From contig FWWN02000656.1 of NCBI GenBank assembly GCA_900175165.2, forward strand, positions 1 through 64,000: a stretch of DNA of 64,000 nucleotides, given 5' to 3'. The notes below the pieces were generated by a model. The model ran no database searches. It had not been told where the DNA came from and worked only from the letters and a program-made list of their open reading frames with translations. This stretch comes from Rhizomucor pusillus (Eukaryota; Mucoromycota; Mucoromycetes; Mucorales; Lichtheimiaceae). Position 1 is the stretch's first letter, and each line of letters begins with the position of its first letter. The translations under genes and the position numbers were made by a program. This document shows, one piece after another, positions 36,375-45,249 of the stretch.

Positions 36375-36429
36375 AAGCAAGGGCCGCCGGTCCACGCCTC
36401 TTCTCCATCCTTTAACGCTTTCCTAAAAA

Positions 36430-37276
36430 ATGGGTAAGTCGCCCTTGCAGGCACGTTCTTCGGTATTTTCGGCCTTGGATGCCCACATTCTGCTTCTCTT
36501 CTAGTCGCTCAAGTTCAGAAGCCCGCTCCCGAATTCACCCTTCCCGCTGTCGTCAACGGCGAGTTCAAGGACGTCTCCCTTTCCGACTACAAGGGCAAGT
36601 ACGTCGTCTTCTTCTGGTACCCTATGGACTTCACGTATGTATAATATAATTTCAAATGCGGCGCGACACAAGAGACTAATATTTGATCGTAACATGACAG
36701 CTTCGTTTGCCCCACTGAAATCCTTGCCTTCTCTGACCGTGTCAAGGAATTCGAGGCCTTGAACACCGCTGTCATTGCTGCCTCCACTGACTCTGGTATG
36801 TTTATTGTCGCGTTTTTGCGCGTTCTGTGATATGCTAACTGGTTGCGATAGAATTCTCTCACCTTGCCTGGATTAACACTCCCCGCAAGCAAGGTGGTCT
36901 CGGTGAAATGAACATCCCCATCGTTGCTGATAAGACCAAGAAGGTTGCCCGTGATTACGGTGTCTTGATCGAAGATGCCGGTGTTGCCCTTCGCGGTGAG
37001 TCTGAAAAAAAATTATACCCGAATGATAGAAACTAATCGGACTTTCAATTGAATTTCATAGGTCTCTTCATCATTGACCCCAACGGCATTGTCCGCCAAA
37101 TCACCATCAACGACCTCCCCGTTGGCCGCAGCGTCGATGAGGTTCTCCGTCTCGTCGAAGCTTTCCAATTCACTGACAAATATGGCGAAGTATGCCCGGC
37201 TAACTGGCAAAAAGGAAGCGCCACTATCAAGCCTGATGTTCAAAAGTCCAAGGAATACTTTGAAAAGGCCAACTAG
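36430..37276 (+). CDS. TSA1: Typical 2-Cys peroxiredoxin (Tsa1-like)
   Basis: Thioredoxin-dependent peroxidase of the cytosol. Five exons: 36430-36433, 36505-36634, 36701-36795, 36852-36995 and 37062-37276, total 195 residues, matching the family. The first exon contributes only ATGG; the rest begins [14 protein letters not shown]. The peroxidatic Cys is Cys48 in DFTFVCPTEI, and the resolving Cys is Cys169 in [10 protein letters not shown]. The GGLGEMNIP motif and the C-terminal Tyr-Phe of KEYFEKAN are both present, the pair that makes eukaryotic 2-Cys peroxiredoxins prone to hyperoxidation and able to form chaperone oligomers. Codon use is biased (CTC, GTC, AAG), indicating high expression. 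Confidence 0.97.
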
Positions 37277-37417
37277 ATTTGTACTGAAAAGTTGTAGGGA
37301 CCAGTTTGTCTTTCCAACTACAATTTCCCCTGCGTTTGTACCATACAGTTTAAAAACAAAAAAATAACCTTGGTTTCCTGCTTTGTAAATGCATTTTTGG
37401 TACCTTGAGCCTTTTTT

Positions 37418-37438
37418 CGCACGTGGAGCCTGTCAAAA
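37418..37438 (+). repeat. Left copy of imperfect direct repeat flanking the mobile-element relic
   Basis: Reads CGCACGTGGAGCCTGTCAAA plus one A. A near copy lies at 40240-40261 with one inserted base and one T-to-A change. The two copies bracket the Helitron/Fanzor relic at a distance of 2.8 kb. Confidence 0.45.
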
Positions 37439-37795
37439 TCGTGTGTTCTGGGACGTTCTGGGATTAGGGATTGAAGCATATTCTCACGCTGAAATCCAAC
37501 GTCGGGTATTTCATGTTACGCGGACCAAATCGGAAGATTGGTGCTGAAGCGCTTGCTTCTCTTTCTTTGACCACCAAACTCTTCTATTTTTCTGCCAGCT
37601 AATTCGCAAATTGAGTATGGCCTCAAAACACCCTCGCAACTACCATCGGCTGCCTGTGGGTCGTGAGAAATATCGCTTTCATCAAGCATAAAAGGTGATA
37701 CACTCTTTTACAAGCGAGGAAGGTTATATGCAGTTGGGAAGCTTTTTTACTGTTTTCACATCTGCGTTTTGTTGAGTCTTTCTTTCAGAACAACA

Positions 37796-38690
37796 ATGGA
37801 CTTCATGCAAGAGCATCCACATATTACCCCGCAACGTTCTTGCAACAGTTGTGGTCGAACAGACCATTTGAGACGCTCGAGTCGTTTGTGTCCGCACAAC
37901 CCACGTTTCAATAGATCGACAGAGCGAGAACAAAATGAGCAACAAACAAGGTTTAGCCCATCATTGAATACTTTTCTGATAATGTAGTCTTCATTAGTTT
38001 GGAAATATTTACCTCATGATATTGATATCATCGAATTGATTGATAGCTCTCGTCGTCGAAACTACGATGAAATGGAAATTGTAAACATAGCAGGCGCTGT
38101 TGCTATGTAGGTTATTTCGAATGATTTCATGCGTATCGCTCGACAACCAAACTTCGCTGAGCATATGGTTTCCGGTAGAGATGTTGTCGAGCACAGACAT
38201 ACATTGCCTCAGACAAGAGGGAATTGCCCTTTTTGTGATGCCAAAATGTGGTTATTCGAGAGAGTATCAGGATCAAGGCAGGATCCAGCGTTTTAACCTT
38301 TGTTGCAAAAATGGAAACATCGACCTTCCACTACCACAGCCACCAATTGAACCTCTTCAGCAGCGTTGGAAAGAAAACAACGCTGCTGCGCGCGAGTTCC
38401 GTCAAAACGTCGGTGCTTACAACAATGACTTTGCATTTTCGTCCCTCGGTGTCACGCTGGATGAAACCGTTGCCAATGCTATCCATGGCGCCTGCAGTTT
38501 CAGAATTTCAGGAAGAGTATCGCATCGTATCGGTCCTATGCTTCCAGAAAATGGACAGACACCGGGGTTCGCACAAACATATATATACGCTCCAGAAGAA
38601 CAGATCAATCATTGCCAAAACTACTATGATCATTTAGATATAGGGGTTGTGACAGAATTACAGCGGATGCTTCTGGACAGTGGATTCACA
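37796..38690 (+). pseudogene. Helitron N-terminal protein fragment (zinc fingers and helitron-like domain), decayed
   Basis: Relic of the N-terminal half of a Helitron Rep/helicase protein. A first piece starts MDFMQEHPHITPQRSCNSCG and has a zinc knuckle (CNSCG, then CP). A second piece in another frame (38108-38291) reads VISNDFMRIARQPNFAEHMV, then GNCPFCDAKMWLFERVSGSR and QDP. The frame then shifts by one near 38290 and continues FNLCCKNGNIDLPLPQPP, FRQNVGAYNNDFAFSSLGVT, FRISGRVSHRIGPMLPENGQ and FAQTYIYAPEEQ. This order is that of the helitron-like N-terminal domain of fungal Helitrons. No Rep HUH motif and no helicase domain is present in the window. At about 38690 the same frame passes into Fanzor sequence. 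Confidence 0.75.
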
Positions 38691-39965
38691 ATCAACAAAA
38701 ATGGCGCAGTGACTCAAGAAACCGCCGGCCAAGAGTATTTTCGTGTCTTTAACATGGCAAAGATAGGCTACAAAACAGTTGAAAGCTTAGAGACTGACAA
38801 GAGTCTTTTCTGGTAAGCTTAATCTATGTATTAGTAAATAACGCACTCGGCTCAGGTTTATCTGTATCAATACAGGAATCAAATTATCACTGACGGCTAT
38901 GATTTGGGCCTTGTCTTCAAGAAACCAGAGAAAGAGTATCAGCCACAAGATCCTGCTGATGATGAAATTGCCATTGATGATCCAATGATTGTTGTATTGT
39001 CAGTCGACACCTGGGGTCACAGACCTCCTAAACTCTCTGGACGGTGCTGTGGACGAACTGCACAGAATTCGACATACCTTGGCTAAAGAGCATTACCACG
39101 GCTAAAGAGTATTACCACCTCAGCGGATTTTATCGTGCTACGGACAAGAGAGATCAATATTTGCAGGAGTCCTTGGACACGAAGAAACTGATTGACGCTA
39201 TTCCTTCCGCAAAGACGGCGTGTTTACAGAAGCTATCGAGTCTATCGAGTATCGGATGAAGCATCATCAAAAGATATGTGATTTGTATGACCAAAAATTT
39301 CAGGTACGTGATTTCGCCTAATCCGCTTGCATGATAGATACAACAAGCTGAAGCTCAAGTCATATATAAACAAGCAGAAGGTCATACAGAGATTGCTAAG
39401 CGATTGCTTGGTGGACGTGCCAAATTCAATGAAGGCCGTGAAACATCTCCACCGTCTACCAATATCATACCTCGCCATCAAGTGTAGCACGCCGAAAAGC
39501 CCTGCTGGGACGCCCCAACAGAGAAGGCAAGGACCATTACTGTTGCTTTTGGCAACGGGTGTTTCAATGGAGCGATGGAAGGGAAAATCACCGCACTCAC
39601 TAAATATCTGGTTCCTCAGCTGAAGAGATACCCGCACCAAAAAAAGGTAATGCAAACATCGGAGCCAAATATTAAGCTGATGAGACTAAAGATATTCGCA
39701 GGCATCGACGTTCATATTTAAAGTTGATGAATATCTCACATCACAAGTCTGCCCGAAGTGCCTTATTCGCAGTGTCAAAAATGTACAAGACGAGGCCAAA
39801 TCAAAACTCCACGCTATAATACTCAAGTGCTAAACTAGTAGCACGGTTTGGGATCGGGACGTCTTGGAATCTTTGAACATCCGCTTTGTATTCATCCACA
39901 TGGCGAAAACCAAAAATGCGAAGCCGCCAATATTCAGTAGAAAAAATGAATATGAATCCAGATAG
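38691..39965 (+). pseudogene. Decayed Fanzor (TnpB-like RNA-guided nuclease) RuvC part
   Basis: Fanzors are eukaryotic relatives of IS605 TnpB. After a segment EYFRVFNMAKIGYKTVESLE, a GT-AG intron (donor near 38815, acceptor 38875) leads to WNQIITDGYDLGLVFKKPE. All three RuvC blocks are recognisable: VD(P)GVTDLL near 39003-39030 (Asp, frame broken by one extra base), VDEYLTSQVCPKC at 39723-39761 (Glu and a zinc Cys pair), and TVWDRDVLESLNI at 39843-39881 (Asp). Between them lie AKEYYHLSGFYRATDKRDQY, KLKSYINKQK and VAFGNGCFNGAMEGKITALT. Lesions: the extra base, a 19-bp tandem duplication at 39081-39118, an in-frame stop after ILKC near 39832, and loss of a Cys in the second zinc pair. It is not expected to make an active nuclease. 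The N-terminal RNA-binding lobe is missing. Confidence 0.72.
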
Positions 39966-41093
39966 ATACAAATCCAGTAACCTTGTTACGCTATCAAATA
40001 TAAGACAGAGTTACATATCGCAGTTATCAGCATCACGCGATTCATTGAAACTACAAGGGTTACTTTGAAAAGGTCTATTAAATCTACATAACGGAATGGT
40101 TATCCGACCCGCCAATGCTTTTCTCCTTACGCCTTTATATTATTTACATTTGAAACGAAGAATGGCCCGTGACGCCTTGCTCTGTGAAAAGGTTTTGTGT
40201 CTTTCCAGTGATTGGAAACACTTATTCTTGACTCTTCTCCGCACGTGGCAGCCTGACAAAACTTTGTGATCCGCAGTGGGTGCTGAAACATGTTGTCACT
40301 CGTCATATCTTAACACGAATGTCCAGTTCTTCTCTCATCATTACTTCTTTGCCAAAACTACAAGTAACCTCCCCGAATTAAAACTCTAAAAATACTTCAT
40401 TGAGTAGATATGATAGAATATTTGTTTGGAAGAGTAAATTGGTTCCTTTCTTGCAAAGTGAACTGCAGCGAAGACAATTACTGGCGCTTACGCACCTTAG
40501 TCCAGTGAGCAATTTCGTACTCTGTCACAACTGTCACAATGTTTTGGATAGTTGACACGCAGTGACAAACATGAATAATGTGTTCAAATGGCGTAAAGAA
40601 GGCTATTTTTCCGTGTGCAAACATGGAAGAGATGTAAAATCGATCGCTAAGGAAATACTTATTTTTAAAACGCTAGTGCAGGAGTGCACACTTTGGCAGA
40701 GTCTTATTCCTTTGTGATGAATGAGATTAGTCTCATCACTCGGTTGAAAATGTTTGAGATTGCAGATCAAGAGAGGTCATACACAGCGGAAACAAGGAGC
40801 ACATGTAAGGGATAACAAGACTCTAAGGTTGGTGGGGTTAGCAGTTGAAATATAGCGTTTCATCGTCCGGGCGCGCACGCACGCGATATGGAAGTTGTTG
40901 TTTGGCTTTTTGCCCCTTGGTCAGCTGAAAAAAGATGATGAACGATTTCATGAAAAGGGCCTCGGACTTGTTGTTTCAAAAGAATGTTCCAAAGAAGAAA
41001 CGATATCGCATTTCGCATTCCCCCAGATGATCCATTTTCCCTCTTTTTCTTTCTTTTCCTGTTCTCCTTTTACATCCTCGCTAGCCGCGCAAA
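39966..41093. other. Gene-free region between Fanzor relic and GLO2
   Basis: Apart from the repeat copy at 40240-40261 I see no coding exon. An open frame at 40895-41128 overlaps the GLO2 start and is probably its leader. If the Fanzor ever had a guide RNA, its scaffold would be expected just after 39965; I cannot define one. Confidence 0.4.
40240..40261 (+). repeat. Right copy of imperfect direct repeat flanking the mobile-element relic
   Basis: Reads CGCACGTGGCAGCCTGACAA plus AA. It is the partner of the copy at 37418-37438. The copies could be old duplicated flanks or parts of a dispersed family. Confidence 0.45.
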
Positions 41094-42243
41094 ATGAAAA
41101 TCATCCCCATACAAGTGCTGGAAGATAATTATTCTTACATTCTAATTGACGAGAAGACAAAAGAAGCTGCCGTCGTGGATTGCGTAGATCCTATCAAGAT
41201 CCTCAATGTTGTCAGTCAGACGGGCGCCAAATTGACAAGGTAACGAAAAAATCAGAGAAAGAGAGGGAGAATATATATGTGGAGAGAAAAAAATGTAGAA
41301 AAAGAACGGCGGGGGTGCCTAGCTGTGGAGAACAAGGATGAATTTTGCAAGACCGCTTAATTGACACTTGGTTTTTGTAGTGTTTTTGTCACGCATCACC
41401 ATTGGGATCATGCAGGCGGCAACATCGAACTCGTAGGTAAATAATTTCCTCGGAAAAACGGGTCTATTAGAGTTTCTATCCCTTTTGGCTACACCCGTGG
41501 TTTGGGATAAAGGACTAGCGTAACACAAAGGTTAACTTTTTGATTCCCAGCAAAAAAACCAGGTTTGGCTCTCTACGGCGCAGACGCAAGGATTCCGGAA
41601 ATCAATTATGTCTGCAAAGACAATGAAGAGTTCAAGCTTGGCACGCTCGAGGTTACACCACTCCACACGCCATGCCACACAAAAGGACATGTTTGTTACT
41701 ACGTAGTCGACCCATCCACCAATGAAAGAGCCGTATTCACTGGCGAGTGAGTTTCCAGCGCTGCCTTTTGAACAAATACATCGCCAAAAATTCTCATCAT
41801 TATCATACCATTTTGCATAATAGCACTTTATTCATAGCAGGAGTCGGCAAGTTTTTCGAGGGTGATGCTCGCGACATGTATCAGATTCTTTTCCATGTCT
41901 TGCTAAAACTCCCTGATGACACCTGGATATACTGTGGCCACGAATACACAAAGACGAATCTCAAGGTTCTATATCGAATCATTCCTGTTGCGAATTGTAT
42001 TTAGTGACTAAACTTTATTATACTTAGTTTGCTATGTCTATAGAACCACAGAACGAAGCAGTGCTAACAAAATGGTCATGGTGCCAGGACAAAGTTATTA
42101 CTGTACCATCTACAATAGCTCAAGAAAAATTGTACAATCCCTTTTTGCGCGTAAATGAACAATCAATACAGCTCATCACTGGCAAGAGCGATCCAGTAGA
42201 AGCGCTGGCGGTCTTGCGAGAGCTGAAAGACAAATTTGTATAA
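41094..42243 (+). CDS. GLO2: Hydroxyacylglutathione hydrolase (glyoxalase II)
   Basis: Metallo-beta-lactamase-fold enzyme that hydrolyses S-D-lactoylglutathione to D-lactate and glutathione, the second step of methylglyoxal detoxification. It begins MKIIPIQVLEDNYSYILIDE. The metal-binding motif THHHWDHAGGN is complete. TPLHTPCHTKGHVCYYV supplies the next His, TGDTLFIAGVGKFFEG supplies the bridging Asp after splicing (GA|C), and IYCGHEYTKTNLK supplies the last His. Exons are joined by five introns; the first, after ~41239, is about 140 nt, long for this window. The C-terminal domain ends VLRELKDKFV. No clear mitochondrial presequence is seen, so the protein is probably cytosolic. Confidence 0.94.
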
Positions 42244-43137
42244 TAAACATGCATGCTGGAAACAACAAGACATTTTGCAGCGACCGCGCCCCTGTTCGGT
42301 GTCGTCTATTGATGGATCATGCAAAAAAATACTTACGAGTGCAGTAGAATTTTTTTAAAGCACTTGACGACCCATTAGCACTAAGATCGTCTTGCTTTAG
42401 ACTGTTGATCGCACATTTCTATGCAGCAGAGGCGTTTGCGAGGAGCAACCTTAGTATGCATACAGGCTCTTTTCTGTCCGCGTTTGTCGACAGCTTCTCT
42501 GAAACCTTATAACTAAGCAATCCCTTCGTTTTCTGTCAGCATATATAAGTGCTCATTGTCAATTTTGGGGAACAAACAGTCTCAATCAAGAGCGTAAAGT
42601 TAACGAACCGCAGCTATTATGCAGAATGAGTATGCACAGATATCTTGCTTATTCCTGCATACGTAAAGCAGCGACATAATTCCTGCTTGGCAAATCAGAA
42701 ATAGTAAAACGCTATAGCGCCTGTGGTTTAGTTCTTTCAATTCGAACTGGTCGTTAAAGTGCGTTTATTTGTGGATGCGACGAATGAAAGAATTTAGGAG
42801 TCCTTGTCACTTTTTTTTTCTACATCTGCACCGTCGATCCTTTTTCCGCGCCTAATCTGTCACTCTGAGCTGGGCACGTGCTCTTCTCCTGTCCCTGTAC
42901 TTTTTTCTGTGGATCTTCATCAATTACAACATTGGTTAGCTTGCGTTTTACTCTCCAACATACAGTTCCTTCTCCTTTTTAGTAGACCCTATCCTCCTCC
43001 CCCCAAATAGCTGAACCCCCATTGCAAATCGGAATGGATATGAAAATCTCGACAAGGATGCAAGTAAGATATATCAAGTGGCATCGATCAACACATACAT
43101 TGTCCCTTTTCCTTCCTTTCTGTATCTTCGTCTTTCC
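42244..43137. other. Intergenic region between GLO2 and MFS gene
   Basis: About 0.9 kb without a recognisable gene. The last 200 bases are pyrimidine-rich and are probably the MFS promoter and leader. Confidence 0.5.
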
Positions 43138-45039
43138 ATGGATAACACAAAAGAAAGCTGCCGCAGTGCGTCTTCTTGGCACAATCGATGGGAACAAATG
43201 AAGCCCGTCATTCCTCCCTTGTTGCAATCTTATTTTATTCAATTTTTCACGGGAATAAACGATGGTAACTTGGTAAGCAAGCAGTACAGATTACCAAAGA
43301 CTAGAAACAAACATCGGAAGAACCCGGTCTCTGATCTTTTTACAATATTCCTTTCTTCATGTCTCAGGGAATAATACTGCCTAGCATCAAAGATCAATAC
43401 AATCTCTCGCAGTCTGTCGTCTCGATTGTATTTTTATGTTACGCTTCCGGCTACGCTGTAGGTAAGTATCATGTTGGAACAGTTGGAACAGCTCAGTGTA
43501 CTATTTTTAATAATGGGAACTAACTGATCGCTACGTTTTCTTTTCTGCGACATAACATCAGCTGCCTTATCAAACGGATTTCTGATAAAATGGCTGACAC
43601 AGGCAAAGACAGCCATGTTAGGCTCCTTGTCCCTAGTTGTTGGCTTCCTTCTCCTCACTTTCGCACTGCCATTCTCAGCATCCTGCGTCTTCTACGTCTT
43701 TGTGGGCTTTGGAGTGGCGCTCACTCAATCTGGCGCCAATGTATTTGTAGGCGAGCTGCCAAATGCGACGATGATGCTCAACTTTTTGCATGGTATGTAA
43801 ATCTCGTCGATTTCGTACAGAAATTTTTGTACAACTCAACATGGGTTATATATCAAAATCGTGTTCGCAGCATCGTACGGACTGGGTGCACTAGTGGGAC
43901 CCTTTATAGCTTCCTCCATGCTATCTAGGGGCCCATGGAACTATACCTACGTTGTACTCTGCTCCATGGCAACTGTAAACTTAATCACTATACTTTTCAC
44001 CTTTCGGAACTTGCGGATTGCTGAAGAACGGGAGTCTCAAGACGTGTCCGAACAACTTAGCAACCTTGAAAAAGGTTTATCTGGCAACCGATCATCTTTT
44101 TCTTTATCGTCACCATCACCTTCACATTGTTCGCATACAGGCACAAGCATAGATAGTAGCACTCTGGTAGGATCACACTCAACTATTCATCAGCAACGGC
44201 ATCAGCAACAACAAGAGCAAAAAGAACAACAACAACAACAACAACAGAGCAAGCAGTCCAAAAATTGTCTTGCTGAAAGTATCCGATACCGCATCACATA
44301 TGCCGGTGCTATTTATCTTCTGTTTTACGTCGGCATCGAGGTCAGCATTGGTGACTGGGCATACACTTTTCTCATCAACGTAAGGAGCAGCAACAAGAAT
44401 GCCATGGCTCACATCATGTCTGGATATTGGGCCGGTCTGTGCGCAGGTCGCATAGCGCTAGGATACGTGACACTCCGTCTGGGTGAGAAACGCATGGTTT
44501 ACATTTACATAGGCGTGCTTATAAGCATGCTAACTGCTTTTTGGCTGATACCGATCGTTGCTGTGGATGCTACAGGTAATCTAGCTTCTCATTATCTGCT
44601 ATTTTTGAAGCCGAGGTTTCTAAAACTTTTGGATCAGCCCTCGTTATCTCTGGGATTGCGCTTGGCCCACTGTTTCCAACCATTCTGTCAGTAGCTCGAC
44701 AGTGTGTGCCTTGCTATCTGTATGCCACAACAGTTGGGTTTCTCTGTGCTGTAAGGACATGCAAACAAACAGGCTTAACTTTCAAAACCGAGGTTGACCT
44801 ACGGATAACAGATGGGTAGCGGTGGAGCAGCCTTGTTTCCCTACGTAACAGGCGTGCTTATTGGCGAAGTTGGTGTCAAGGCCATGCCACCTCTAGCAAC
44901 AGCAATGGCTTGCACCATTTTCATGGGCTGGATGTTTATACCTAACCCAGTTCCACGAGAACAACGTCTGTCTCACCGGTTGCTGAAACGGCTGGAAGAG
45001 TGTTTTGTATGCAAAAAGGCAAGGAAGACTTGCCCTTAG
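43138..45039 (+). CDS. Major facilitator superfamily transporter (FHS/Bsc6-like) with a polyGln loop
   Basis: Twelve-helix MFS protein. It starts MDNTKESCRSASSWHNRW, and helix 1 follows in IPPLLQSYFIQFFTGINDGN. The next exons read LGIILPSIKDQYNLSQSVVS, GYAVAALSNGFLIKWLTQAK and VGFGVALTQSGANVFVGELP, the layout of fungal FHS-type transporters (fucose/hexose permease-like). The central cytosolic loop (about 44020-44280) is Ser-rich and then Gln-rich, with an uninterrupted CAA run coding seven glutamines. The second half contains IRYRITYAGAIYLLFYVGIE, GYWAGLCAGRIALGYVTLRL and MGSGGAALFPYVTGVLIGEV. Six introns fit by phase. The substrate cannot be inferred. The gene converges with the ABCD transporter. 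Confidence 0.85.
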
Positions 45040-45249
45040 GAAGAGCATCGGACAAAAACAATCCTGCAGCAAAGGTGATGTAAATAGTACATAGCATATT
45101 ATTAGCGGACTATACATTAAATCAATCAAAATCCTTCCACGTATGCATTTGTACGCATCGACAAAGTCTGGACATAAACATTTTCAACATGCAAAATTTA
45201 TTGACAACTCATCAATTGCGTTTATGGATATATGGCTCTAAGTAGATAT

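Noticed and set aside
37796..39965. Reading the Helitron/Fanzor region as an intact host gene
   Set aside because: Frameshifts near 38290 and 39009, the 19-bp duplication and the stop near 39832 cannot all be explained by introns.
40895..41128. Plus-strand frame before GLO2
   Set aside because: It overlaps the GLO2 start in another frame and is most likely the GLO2 leader.
42804..43010. 68-codon frame before the MFS gene
   Set aside because: Pyrimidine-rich leader sequence that reads as Ser/Phe/Leu/Pro; no sign of selection.
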